From positions 3,596,001 to 3,660,000 of the forward strand of contig NZ_CP011371.1 of the NCBI RefSeq assembly GCF_001017435.1: a DNA stretch of 64,000 nt, in the 5' to 3' direction. Each line of letters starts with the position of its first letter. The stretch's first letter is position 1. Below, piece after piece: positions 34,465 through 43,052 of the stretch. Position numbers and translations under genes: made by a program. The notes under the pieces were generated by a model that saw nothing but the letters and a program-made list of their open reading frames with translations, did not search any database and had not been told where the DNA came from. The stretch comes from Caldimonas brevitalea. Lineage in GTDB: Bacteria; Pseudomonadota; Gammaproteobacteria; Burkholderiales; Burkholderiaceae_C.

Positions 34465-35604
34465 TCAGCGCACCACGGCGATCTGCTCGCGCTGGCCACC
34501 CTTGTAGGTGTAGAGGGTCAGGGCGCCGTTCTTGATGTCGCCCTTTTCGTCGAAGCTGATCGTGCCGGTCACGCCCTTGTAGCCGTCGGTCTTGGCAAGC
34601 ACCGGCAGGTACTTGGCAGGGTCGGTCGAATTGGCTTTCACCATCGCCGCGACCATGACGTTGACCGAGTCGTAGACGTAGGGAGCGTAGATCTGGACGT
34701 CGGCGTTGAACTTCTTCTTGAAGGCCGCGCGGAAGTCGTCCATGGCCTTCTTCTGCTCGCCCTCGACACCGCCGGCTTCCGCACAGATCACCTGGCCGTC
34801 CGACACCGTGCCCGCCGCCAGCTTCGGCAGTTCGCCGGTGCAGATGCCGTCGCCGCCCATGAACTTGGCCTTGATGCCCAGCGACTTCATCTGGCGGATC
34901 ATCGGGCCAGCCACCGCGTCCATGCCGCCGTAGAACACCACATCGGGCTTCTTGGCCTTGATGGAGGTCAAGATGGCCGTGAAGTCGGTTGCCTTGTCGT
35001 TGGTGAACTCGCGGGCCACCACGCTGCCGCCCGCGCCCTTCGCGCCCTTTTCAAACTCGTCGGCGACGCCCTGGCCATAGGCGGTGCGGTCGTCGATCAC
35101 GGCAATCGTCTTGCCCTTCAGCTGGTTGACCGCATAACGGCCGAGCGTGCCGCCCAGGTGCACGTCATCCGCGACGGTGCGGAAGGTGGTCTTGAAACCC
35201 TGGCGCGTGTATTTGGGATTGGTGGCCGACGGGGAGATCTGTGGGATGCCCGCGTCGCTGTAGATCCGGGAGGCCGGAATCGTGGTGCCGGAGTTCAGGT
35301 GGCCCACCACCCCGTGCACCTTCGAGTCGACCAGTTTCTGAGCGGCGGCGGTGCCCTGCTTCGGATCGCCAGCGTCGTCTTCGGCGATCAATTCGAACTT
35401 GACCTTTTTGCCCCCGATGGTCACACCCTTGGCATTCAATTCGTCGATCGCCATGCGGGCGCCGAATTCGTTGTCCTTGCCGAGGTGGGCGATACCGCCA
35501 CTGGTCGGTGCAACGTGCCCGATGCGGACCACTTCCTGGGCGAAGGCCGCTCCGGCCAGCGTCAGGGCAGCAGCACCGACGATCAGGTTCACTTTGAATT
35601 GCAT
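34465..35604 (-). CDS. Branched-chain amino-acid ABC transporter substrate-binding protein (LivJ/LivK type)
   Basis: A 379-residue periplasmic binding protein with a signal peptide (ending GAAFAQE). The mature start is VRIGHVAPTSGGIAHLGKDNEFG. The two-lobe pattern and EDDAGDPKQGTAAAQKLV are typical of LivJ/LivK-type receptors for leucine, isoleucine, valine or related compounds. AGGAGG precedes the ATG. It stands alone here: no permease or ATPase genes are adjacent, as is common for livK in Burkholderiales. A strong terminator follows. Confidence 0.92.
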   Translation of the reverse strand: MQFKVNLIVGAAALTLAGAAFAQEVVRIGHVAPTSGGIAHLGKDNEFGARMAIDELNAKGVTIGGKKVKFELIAEDDAGDPKQGTAAAQKLVDSKVHGVVGHLNSGTTIPASRIYSDAGIPQISPSATNPKYTRQGFKTTFRTVADDVHLGGTLGRYAVNQLKGKTIAVIDDRTAYGQGVADEFEKGAKGAGGSVVAREFTNDKATDFTAILTSIKAKKPDVVFYGGMDAVAGPMIRQMKSLGIKAKFMGGDGICTGELPKLAAGTVSDGQVICAEAGGVEGEQKKAMDDFRAAFKKKFNADVQIYAPYVYDSVNVMVAAMVKANSTDPAKYLPVLAKTDGYKGVTGTISFDEKGDIKNGALTLYTYKGGQREQIAVVR

Positions 35605-35868
35605 GAAAAGCCTCCTAGCTAGGGAAAGTTGAGATTTAGATTGATTGACTCAACGGGCGAAACAATACTCGAAAAAAAACACTGTCCCCTGCGGGAATCC
35701 TCTAGGAAAACCCGCATCCGGGCAGTCAACCCCCCGATGCCACTCTCGTTTGGCCCCGGGACGCGTGGCGCCCAGGAAAGCAAGAGGTGGACCAAGCGCG
35801 GAGCCGACCCGCGGCCGGCGGCGCCGCACACGGCGGGACCGCAGACAGACCGGCAGCGGGCGGTCGTG

Positions 35869-36216
35869 TCATCGAGCCTTTTGCCGCGACAACTCGTGCG
35901 CCACCGCGCGTCCGATCACCTCGCGCAGCGTCGACGCCAGTTCGACCCGCGTGTCGCGGATCAACTGGTCCGCCATGCGCCCCAGTGCAGGTGTCAGCGT
36001 TTCGCGCAACCGGAATTCAAGCGTCAGCTCGACTTGCTGTTGCAGGTCGGCGAGCACCCGGTTGACCAACCGCTCCTCGTCGACCGCATCGAGCGCCGGA
36101 GACGGCACGGCCTCCGCCAACAACTCGACCGGCAAGGGCGCGGGCTCGGGCACCGGCCGCACCACTTCGGTGAGCGTGGGCACCAGTCGGGGCGGTGCCG
36201 TCTTGCCGGGCGTCAT
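35869..36216 (-). CDS. Conserved hypothetical protein downstream of holC
   Basis: A 115-residue protein. The first half is proline-rich (PRLVPTLTEVVRPVPEP). The second half is helical, with RLVNRVLADLQQQVELTLEFRLRE and LGRMADQLIRDTRVELAS. GGAGG before 36216 decides the start; the in-frame start at 36246 lacks it. It follows holC on the same strand and is probably in the pepA-holC transcript. It has no signal peptide or recognised domain. Similar small proteins after holC are seen in related genomes, with unknown role. Confidence 0.65.
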   Translation of the reverse strand: MTPGKTAPPRLVPTLTEVVRPVPEPAPLPVELLAEAVPSPALDAVDEERLVNRVLADLQQQVELTLEFRLRETLTPALGRMADQLIRDTRVELASTLREVIGRAVAHELSRQKAR

Positions 36217-36292
36217 CGCGGCCTCCGAACAGCTGGACCGCGCCATGGCGCGCGCGCTTCACCGCCGGGCAGCGCCCGCGGAAAGAAACAAG

Positions 36293-36718
36293 TCATGCCC
36301 CCACCTCGTGCTTCTGGATCTCGTAGCCGCGGTCGCTGTAATGCTTCCAGCGCTGGCGGCCAGCCTGGCGGTCTGCGTCGTCGGGCGTCACGATCTCGAT
36401 CAGACGCTCGAAGCGCTCGAAGCCCTCCGGCACCGAATCGCCCAGGTTGACGAGCACCGCCTGGTGGGGAATCTCGGCCGCCCGCGCCGCCAGCCACAGC
36501 CGCGTGTGCGCGGCCAGCGCGGTATGGGCCTGGCGGGCGCTGGCATGGGGCAAAAACTCGAGTGGCTCGAAACTCCACAAGGCCCGATCGAGTTCGCCGA
36601 GCAACGCGGCCGGCCCGACCACACCCACTTCGGCCTGGCTGCGGAAGGCCTTGCGCAACAGGCGGCAGGCGTAGCTCAGCTTGTCGGGCACATTGAAATG
36701 AAAGGCGATCTCGGTCAC
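36293..36718 (-). CDS. holC: DNA polymerase III chi subunit
   Basis: A 141-residue chi subunit, which links the clamp loader to single-strand-binding protein on the lagging strand. The segments YACRLLRKAFRSQAEVGVVG and FLPHASA are typical, and the length is standard. It starts at GTG (36718), 13 bases after the pepA stop, so the two are co-transcribed, the usual pepA-holC order. Confidence 0.88.
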   Translation of the reverse strand: MTEIAFHFNVPDKLSYACRLLRKAFRSQAEVGVVGPAALLGELDRALWSFEPLEFLPHASARQAHTALAAHTRLWLAARAAEIPHQAVLVNLGDSVPEGFERFERLIEIVTPDDADRQAGRQRWKHYSDRGYEIQKHEVGA

Positions 36719-36731
36719 GTCCTGCGTTACG

Positions 36732-38192
36732 TCAACGGGCCTGGCTCAACACGAAGTGGGTCAGCAGCGGGACCGGGCGCCCGGTCGCTCCCTTGGCCGC
36801 CCCGCCCTTCCATGCAGTGCCCGCGATGTCGAGGTGGGCCCAGCGGTACTTGGCGGTGAACTTGCGCAGGAACATCGCCGCGGTGATCGCGCCCCCGGCC
36901 CGACCGCCGACGTTGCCCATGTCGGCGAAGTTGCTCTTCAAGGCCTCTTCATACTCCTCGTCGAGCGGCATGCGCCAGCACGGGTCCTGCGCCTTCTGCC
37001 CGCTGCGCAGCAGCAGGTCGGCCAGTTCGTCGTCGGCGGTGAACAGGCCGGATCGGTGGTGGCCCAACGCGACCACGCAGGCCCCGGTGAGCGTTGCGAT
37101 GTCAACCACGGCGGCCGGCTTGAAACGCTCGGCATAGCTGAGCGCGTCGCACAGGATCAGCCGCCCTTCGGCATCGGTGTTGAGGATCTCGATGGTCTGA
37201 CCCGACAGGCTGGTGACGACGTCGCCCGGCTTGACGGCGCGGCCGTCGGGCATGTTTTCGCAGGCGGGGATGAGGCCGACCAAGTTGATCTTGGGCTTCA
37301 GGTCGGCCACCGCGCGGAAGGTCCCCAGCACGCTGGCAGCGCCGCCCATGTCGAACTTCATCTCGTCCATCTCGGCCGAAGGCTTGATCGAGATGCCACC
37401 GGTGTCGAAGGTGATGCCTTTGCCGACCAGCACCAACGGCGCCTGGTTGCGGGCCGCACCTTCGTAACGCAGCACGATGAACCGCAGCGGCTCGTCGGAC
37501 CCCTTGGCGACCGCCAGGAAGCTGCCCATGCCCAGCTTCTCGACGGCCTTGCGATCGAGCACCTCGACCTTGAGCCCGTGGTCGCGCGCCAACGCCTGCG
37601 CCTGCTCCGCGAGATACGTCGGTGTGCAATGGTTACCGGGGCGATTGGCGCACTCGCGGGCGAGCGTGACGCCCGCCGCAATGGCCTGGCCGCGTGCCAG
37701 GCCTTGCTGCACCACCTTGGTGTCGGCCTTTTCGCCCAGCAACGTCACCTTGCTGAGCGCGCCTGGCGGCAGTGCGCTCGGCTTGGTGTGGCGGTAGACA
37801 TAGGTGGCGTCGGTGACTGCGGCCACCAGGGCTTCGGCATGATCGCCGGACATCTCCAGGCTGCCGGCCAGCGCAATGGCGACATGCTTGGCGCTGCTGT
37901 TCTTCAATGCCGTCAGCGCATGGCCCACGGCACTGCGGAACGCCTTCGAGCTGGCGTCGCTCGCCGCCGCGAACACCACGCGAGGCGCGCGCACGCCTTG
38001 CGGTTTGTGCAGATAGAAGGTGCGGCCGGCCTTGACCACGAAGTCGCGCTGCGACAGCACGTCCTTCAGATGCTGGGCCAGCGGCCCTTCCAGGCCTTGC
38101 TCGGCGCTCTCGCCCGCGACGATGACCACCAGGGCGTCGGCCGTGACGTCGGCCAGACCGGTACGGGATGCGGATAGGAATCTGAAGTCCAT
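36732..38192 (-). CDS. pepA: Leucyl aminopeptidase
   Basis: A 486-residue M17 leucyl aminopeptidase, which removes N-terminal residues from peptides using two metal ions. The signature NTDAEGRLI lies in the C-terminal half, with the metal-binding VGKGITFDTGGISIKPS and DMGGAA segments before it. The start at 38192 (MDFRFLSAS) is only 26 bases from the divergent lptF start; the frame is open to 38255 but that part overlaps lptF. In some bacteria PepA also binds DNA. holC follows. Confidence 0.92.
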   Translation of the reverse strand: MDFRFLSASRTGLADVTADALVVIVAGESAEQGLEGPLAQHLKDVLSQRDFVVKAGRTFYLHKPQGVRAPRVVFAAASDASSKAFRSAVGHALTALKNSSAKHVAIALAGSLEMSGDHAEALVAAVTDATYVYRHTKPSALPPGALSKVTLLGEKADTKVVQQGLARGQAIAAGVTLARECANRPGNHCTPTYLAEQAQALARDHGLKVEVLDRKAVEKLGMGSFLAVAKGSDEPLRFIVLRYEGAARNQAPLVLVGKGITFDTGGISIKPSAEMDEMKFDMGGAASVLGTFRAVADLKPKINLVGLIPACENMPDGRAVKPGDVVTSLSGQTIEILNTDAEGRLILCDALSYAERFKPAAVVDIATLTGACVVALGHHRSGLFTADDELADLLLRSGQKAQDPCWRMPLDEEYEEALKSNFADMGNVGGRAGGAITAAMFLRKFTAKYRWAHLDIAGTAWKGGAAKGATGRPVPLLTHFVLSQAR

Positions 38193-38218
38193 AATGTCGT
38201 CTTGACCTGAATTCATTG

Positions 38219-39310
38219 ATGTTATTCGATTCCTCTGTTCGTCGAGAGTTGGCACGCAGTTTCGGGGCGACGTTGGTGGTGTTGCTCACCATCGTGCTGA
38301 CGATGATGCTGATCCGCACGCTGGGCCAGGCCGCAAGTGGCGCTGTCGCGCCGCAGCACGTGGTGCTGCTGATGGGCTACACGGCGCTCGGCTACTTGCC
38401 CACGGTGCTCAGCCTGTCGCTGTTCATCGCGACCGTCAGCACCTTGTCGCGCATGTACCGCGAAAGCGAGATGACGATCTGGTTCGCCAGCGGCTTGCCG
38501 CTCGGTCGCTTTCTGCGCCCTGTCGCACGGCTGGCGGCGCCGGTGCTGGTCGTGGTCCTGCTGCTGGCACTGCTCGCCTGGCCATGGGCCAACCAGCGCA
38601 GTGCGGAGCTGCGGCAGTTGTACGAGCGCCGCTCCGACCTGTCTCGCGTCGCCCCCGGGCAGTTCCAGAGTTCGCGCGACGGCCGCCGGGTGTTCTTCGT
38701 CGAGCGCAACACCGACAACGGGCAGACCGGGCGCAACGTCTTCGTGCTGCTGCGCAGCGATCGCAGCGAGTCGGTCACCACCGCGAGCACCGGCCGCATC
38801 GAACTGCAGGACGACCAGCGCTTCCTGGTGCTCGAGAGAGGCCAGCGTGTCGACCAGAACCGCACCACCCGCGAGAAGAACGTCGCGCAGTTCGAAACCT
38901 ATCGCATCCTGGCCGGAGAGAAGGCGGCCGGCCCGGGTGAGGCGCTGCCGCCAAAGGCCCGGAGCACGCTCGACCTGTGGCGCGACCCGACGCCGCGCCA
39001 TCTCGGGGAGCTGATCTGGCGCCTCGGCCAACCCTTGACCGCAGCCAACCTCGTGTTGCTGGCCGTCGGCCTGTCGGCGTCGAACCCACGCCGGGCCGGC
39101 AGCTGGAATTTGCTGTTCGCGCTGATGACCTTCATCGTCTATCTGAACCTGTTGAACCTGAGCCAGGCCTGGGTGGCCGGCGGCAAGCTGCCGCCATGGG
39201 CGGCCATGGCACTCGTGCACGGCGGCGCTGCAGCGCTGGCGCTGGTGGTCTTGCGTTGGCGGCAGCAGGGTGTGGCCGGGCTGTGGCGGCGCCAGAGCGC
39301 GGCGGCCTGA
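38219..39310 (+). CDS. lptF: LPS export ABC transporter permease LptF
   Basis: A 363-residue inner-membrane protein. Paired helices lie at the N-terminus (LARSFGATLVVLLTIVLTMML and the following segments) and at the C-terminus, flanking a periplasmic beta-jellyroll around 110-260. With LptG and the ATPase LptB it extracts LPS for transport to the outer membrane. ATG at 38219 is chosen; the TTG one codon earlier is also possible. It precedes lptG by 16 bases and is divergent from pepA with almost no intergenic space. Confidence 0.92.
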   Translation: MLFDSSVRRELARSFGATLVVLLTIVLTMMLIRTLGQAASGAVAPQHVVLLMGYTALGYLPTVLSLSLFIATVSTLSRMYRESEMTIWFASGLPLGRFLRPVARLAAPVLVVVLLLALLAWPWANQRSAELRQLYERRSDLSRVAPGQFQSSRDGRRVFFVERNTDNGQTGRNVFVLLRSDRSESVTTASTGRIELQDDQRFLVLERGQRVDQNRTTREKNVAQFETYRILAGEKAAGPGEALPPKARSTLDLWRDPTPRHLGELIWRLGQPLTAANLVLLAVGLSASNPRRAGSWNLLFALMTFIVYLNLLNLSQAWVAGGKLPPWAAMALVHGGAAALALVVLRWRQQGVAGLWRRQSAAA

Positions 39311-39326
39311 GGGAGCGACGGCCCGC

Positions 39327-40451
39327 ATGAGAACTGTCAGCCGCTTCATCTACCGCGATGTGCTGTCCGCCGTGGCCTTCGTCACGGTGGCCTTTCTGGC
39401 CCTGTTCTTCTTCATCGACTTCATCGATGAGTTGGAGAAGGTGGGCCGCAAGGGCTACCCGGTCGGCGTCGCGGTGCTGTACTGCCTGTTGCAACTGCCG
39501 GCCCGGCTGTACGAGCTGATTCCCATCGCCGTGTTGATCGGCACCATCTACTCGATGGCGCGCCTGGCGCAGTCGTCCGAGTTCACCATCTTGCGCACCA
39601 GCGGGCTGGGGCCGATTTCGGCGCTGGCGCTGTTGATGAAGCTCGCACTCGGGTTCGCCGTCGCCACCTTTTTGCTGGGTGACTACATTGCGCCGGTGGC
39701 CGACCAGCAGGCCGAAGTGGTGCGCGCGCAGGCCCGCGGCAACGAGGGTTACGGGCGCGCCGGCGCCTGGCTCAAGGACCGCCGCCACACGCCGGAGGGC
39801 GAGCGCAGCTATTCCATCCAGCTGACCGCCGCCTCGACGGAAGGGGCACTGCGCGACGTGCGCATCTATGAATTCGACGCCGACGGCCGCTTGATCTCGT
39901 GGCTCACCGCGCCCACCGGCCGCATCGAGCCCGGCCCGGTGTGGCGGCTCGAGCAGGTGCAGCGCAGCAGCTGGCGAGCGTCGCGGGCGCCCGGCCATGC
40001 CGAGGGCGAACTGGAGGTGGTCGAGCAGACCTTGCCTCAGTACGAGTGGGCCAGCTCGCTCACACCCTCCGTCGTGGCGGCGGCGGTGCAGTCGCCCACC
40101 ACGATGTCGGCCGTCGACCTGTACCGCTATGCCAACCACCTGGAAGGCAACGAGCAGTCGGCGCAGCGCTACGAGATCCAGTTCTGGCGCAAGGCCCTCT
40201 ACCCGCTGGCCTGTCTGGTCATGGTGGCGCTGGCGCTGCCCTTCGCCTACCTGCACAGCCGCTCGGGCGGGATCAGCTTCAAGGTGTTCGGCGGCATCAT
40301 GCTCGGCATCAGCTTCGTGCTGCTGAACAACGTCGCGAACCACATCGGCCTGTTGCAGAACTGGACGCCCTGGGTGGCCGCTGCGGCGCCCAGCGCGGTC
40401 TATCTGGTGATCTCGCTGCTCGCCTTCAACTGGTTGGTCCGCAACCGATGA
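39327..40451 (+). CDS. lptG: LPS export ABC transporter permease LptG
   Basis: A 374-residue partner of LptF. The N-terminal FIYRDVLSAVAFVTVAFLAL helix, a periplasmic domain (about 120-260) and three C-terminal helices are present. The motif LLIG-like PIAVLIGTIYSMARLAQSSEF is a cytoplasmic coupling element of the family. GGGAG lies upstream of the ATG. The cobaltochelatase-like gene follows after four bases. Confidence 0.92.
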   Translation: MRTVSRFIYRDVLSAVAFVTVAFLALFFFIDFIDELEKVGRKGYPVGVAVLYCLLQLPARLYELIPIAVLIGTIYSMARLAQSSEFTILRTSGLGPISALALLMKLALGFAVATFLLGDYIAPVADQQAEVVRAQARGNEGYGRAGAWLKDRRHTPEGERSYSIQLTAASTEGALRDVRIYEFDADGRLISWLTAPTGRIEPGPVWRLEQVQRSSWRASRAPGHAEGELEVVEQTLPQYEWASSLTPSVVAAAVQSPTTMSAVDLYRYANHLEGNEQSAQRYEIQFWRKALYPLACLVMVALALPFAYLHSRSGGISFKVFGGIMLGISFVLLNNVANHIGLLQNWTPWVAAAAPSAVYLVISLLAFNWLVRNR

Positions 40452-40455
40452 CACG

Positions 40456-40836
40456 ATGAGCCCCGACACCGACGGCATCCTGCTGTTCGCCCACGGCGCC
40501 CGCGACCCCAACTGGGCGCGCCCCTTCGACGAGGTGGCTGCGCGGCTGCGCGCCTTGGCGCCGCAAACGGCCGTCGAACTGGCCTTTCTCGAGTTCATGT
40601 CGCCCACCCTCGCAGAGGCCGGCGACCGCCTGGCGGCCTGCGGCTGTCAGCGCGTCAGCGTGGTGCCGCTGTTCCTGGGCGCCGGCGGGCACGTGCGACG
40701 AGACCTGCCCGAGCTGCTCGACACGCTCGCCGCCCGCCACCCCGGTGTGACGTGGCAACTGCGCGCTGCGGTCGGCGAAACAGAGGAAGTGGTGGCAGCG
40801 ATGGCGTGCAGCGCCCTCAGACTCGCCTCGGGCTAG
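40456..40836 (+). CDS. cbiX: Small CbiX-type sirohydrochlorin cobaltochelatase/ferrochelatase
   Basis: A 126-residue single-domain CbiX. The metal-chelating His is in LFAHGARDPNW near the N-terminus, and a second conserved His lies in LGAGGHVRRDLP. Small CbiX proteins insert cobalt (or iron or nickel) into sirohydrochlorin. Being directly between lptG and a CysB-type sulfur regulator, it may supply siroheme for sulfite reduction, which is inference. It is four bases from lptG and probably co-transcribed with it. Confidence 0.88.
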   Translation: MSPDTDGILLFAHGARDPNWARPFDEVAARLRALAPQTAVELAFLEFMSPTLAEAGDRLAACGCQRVSVVPLFLGAGGHVRRDLPELLDTLAARHPGVTWQLRAAVGETEEVVAAMACSALRLASG

Positions 40837-40850
40837 ATACAAATGACATA

Positions 40851-40880
40851 ATTTCAGCCACCCTCAGAACAGGCTGAAAT
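40851..40880. repeat. Inverted repeat before the CysB-type gene
   Basis: ATTTCAGCC (40851-40859) and GGCTGAAAT (40872-40880) form a perfect 9-bp inverted repeat with a 12-base spacer. It ends one base before the ATG at 40882. It overlaps the ribosome-binding region, so it could be an autoregulatory operator or a translation-blocking hairpin. Confidence 0.6.
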
Positions 40881-40881
40881 A

Positions 40882-41838
40882 ATGAACCTGCATCAGTTCC
40901 GCTTCGTTCAGGAAGCGGTACGCCGCAACCTCAACCTGACCGAGACCGCCAAGGCGCTCTACACCTCCCAGCCGGGCATCTCCAAGGCCATCCTCGAGTT
41001 GGAAGAGGAGCTGGGCGTCGACATCTTCGCGCGGCACGGCAAGCGGCTGAAACGCGTCACCGAGCCCGGGCAGCAGGTGTTGAAGTCGATCGAGATCATC
41101 ATGCGGGAGGTGGGCAACCTCAAACGCATCGGCGAGGAGTTCTCCAAGCAGGACGCCGGCACACTGTCGATCGCGACCACCCACACGCAGGCGCGTTATG
41201 TCCTGCCCGCGCCGGTCGCGCAGTTGCGCAAGCGTTTCCCGAGGGTCAATGTCAGCCTGCACCAGGGCACGCCGGAGCAGGTGGCCCAGCTGTTGATGGA
41301 GGAGGCGGCCGAGATCGGCCTGGCGACCGAATCGCTGGCCAACTTCGAGGAACTCGTCACCCTCCCCTGCTATGAATGGCAACACGTCGCGGTGTTTCCC
41401 GCCCAGCACCCGCTGGCCCAGGTCGACCGCCCGACGCTCGAGCAACTGGCCAACGAGCCGCTCATCTCCTACCACCCGTCGTTCACCGGCCGCACCAAGA
41501 TCGACCAGGCCTTCGCGCTGAAGCGGCTCAAGCCGAACGTGGTGCTCGAAGCGATCGACTCCGACGTCATCAAAACCTATGTGCGGCTCGGGCTGGGCGT
41601 GGGCATCGTGGCCGAGATGGCGGTGCGCGACGACCCCGCCTTCACGCCCGGCACCGGCGATCTGGTGTGGCGCCCGATGGGCCACCTGTTCGGCCAGAAC
41701 GTGGCGCGCATCGCCTTCAAGCGCGGTGCCTATCTGCGCAACTTCGTCTACGCCTTCGCCGAATCGCTGTCCGATCGCCTCAGCCGCAACCTGATCATCC
41801 GCGCGATGGGCAGCGACGCTGCCTCGTACGACATGTGA
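40882..41838 (+). CDS. cysB: CysB-family LysR-type regulator
   Basis: A 318-residue LysR-type regulator of the CysB/Cbl branch. The N-terminal HTH is MNLHQFRFVQEAVRRNLNL with AKALYTSQPGISKAI. The co-inducer domain contains the ATTHTQARYVLP and PEQVAQLL segments typical of CysB. CysB activates sulfate assimilation genes with O-acetylserine-type inducers; Cbl controls organosulfur use. The choice between the two is not settled here. A 9-bp inverted repeat covers its ribosome site. Confidence 0.88.
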   Translation: MNLHQFRFVQEAVRRNLNLTETAKALYTSQPGISKAILELEEELGVDIFARHGKRLKRVTEPGQQVLKSIEIIMREVGNLKRIGEEFSKQDAGTLSIATTHTQARYVLPAPVAQLRKRFPRVNVSLHQGTPEQVAQLLMEEAAEIGLATESLANFEELVTLPCYEWQHVAVFPAQHPLAQVDRPTLEQLANEPLISYHPSFTGRTKIDQAFALKRLKPNVVLEAIDSDVIKTYVRLGLGVGIVAEMAVRDDPAFTPGTGDLVWRPMGHLFGQNVARIAFKRGAYLRNFVYAFAESLSDRLSRNLIIRAMGSDAASYDM

Positions 41839-41858
41839 CCCGCCCGGAGCCCGACACC

Positions 41859-43031
41859 ATGGCCGACATCCGCACGCCCGTCCTCGACAGCAAGCTGCCG
41901 CAAGTCGGCACCACGATCTTCAGCGTCATGTCGGCCCTGGCGCAGCAGCACGGGGCCGTGAACCTCGGCCAGGGTTTCCCCGACTTCGGCTGCGACATGC
42001 GGCTGGTCGAGTCGGTGACCGAGGCCATGCAGGCCGGCCACAACCAGTATCCGCCGATGCCGGGCGTGCCGGCCCTGCGGCAGGCCATTTCGGCCAAGAT
42101 GGCGGCGCTCTACGGCCGACACTACGACCCGGAGCAGGAGATCACCGTCACCGCGGGCGCGACGCAGGGCATCATCACCGCCGTCCTGGCGCTGGTACGC
42201 CCGGGCGACGAGGTGATCGTGCTCGAGCCCTGTTACGACAGCTACGAGCCCAGCATCACGCTGGCCGGCGGCAAGGCGGTTTTCGTGCCGCTCGGCGAGA
42301 CCGGGGTGGCCGGCAGCTTCCGCCCCGACATCGCGCGCATCGCCGCCGCCATCACGCCGCGCACGCGTGCGCTGCTGCTCAACACCCCCCACAACCCCAG
42401 CGCCACCGTGTGGAGCGAAGCCGACATGCGGGCGCTGGCCGAGTTGCTGGCCCCGACCGACATCGTCGTCATCAGCGACGAGGTGTACGAGCACATGGTC
42501 TACGACGGACGCCGCCACGAGAGCGTGGCGCGCCACCCGGCGCTGGCGGCGCGCAGCTTCATCGTGTCCAGCTTCGGCAAGACCTACCACGTCACCGGCT
42601 GGAAAGTGGGCTACGTCGCGGCCCCGGCACCGCTGATGACCGAGTTCCGCAAGGTGCATCAGTTCAACGTGTTCACGGTCAACACGCCGATGCAGCACGG
42701 GTTGGCGCGCTACATGGCCGACCCGACGCCGGCGCTGGCGTTGCCCGCCTTCTACCAGCGCAAACGCGACTTCTTCCGGGAGGGCCTCGCGACCACGCGC
42801 TTCCGGCTGTTGCCCAGCGAAGGCAGCTACTTCCAGTGTGTCGACTACAGCGCCATCAGCGATCTCGGCGAGGTCGATTTCTGTCGCTGGCTCACCGAAG
42901 AGATCGGCGTTGCGGCGATTCCGCTGTCGGTCTTCTATCGGGATGGACACGAGCAGCAGGTGGTGCGCTTCTGCTTCGCGAAGAAGGACGAAACGCTGCG
43001 CGACGCCCTCGGCCGCCTGCAGCGGCTCTGA
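41859..43031 (+). CDS. PLP-dependent aminotransferase (methionine/kynurenine aminotransferase type)
   Basis: A 390-residue class I aminotransferase. The PLP-binding Lys241 is in SSFGKTYHVTGWK, with NLGQGFPDF at the N-terminus and NTPHNPSATVW in the middle, as in YbdL-type methionine aminotransferases and kynurenine aminotransferases. It transfers an amino group from methionine or a related amino acid to a 2-oxo acid. The gene starts 20 bases after the CysB-type regulator, consistent with sulfur amino-acid metabolism. It ends convergently with the FimV-like gene. Confidence 0.88.
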   Translation: MADIRTPVLDSKLPQVGTTIFSVMSALAQQHGAVNLGQGFPDFGCDMRLVESVTEAMQAGHNQYPPMPGVPALRQAISAKMAALYGRHYDPEQEITVTAGATQGIITAVLALVRPGDEVIVLEPCYDSYEPSITLAGGKAVFVPLGETGVAGSFRPDIARIAAAITPRTRALLLNTPHNPSATVWSEADMRALAELLAPTDIVVISDEVYEHMVYDGRRHESVARHPALAARSFIVSSFGKTYHVTGWKVGYVAAPAPLMTEFRKVHQFNVFTVNTPMQHGLARYMADPTPALALPAFYQRKRDFFREGLATTRFRLLPSEGSYFQCVDYSAISDLGEVDFCRWLTEEIGVAAIPLSVFYRDGHEQQVVRFCFAKKDETLRDALGRLQRL

Positions 43032-43052
43032 GCGCGACGCCTGGCGCGCGGG

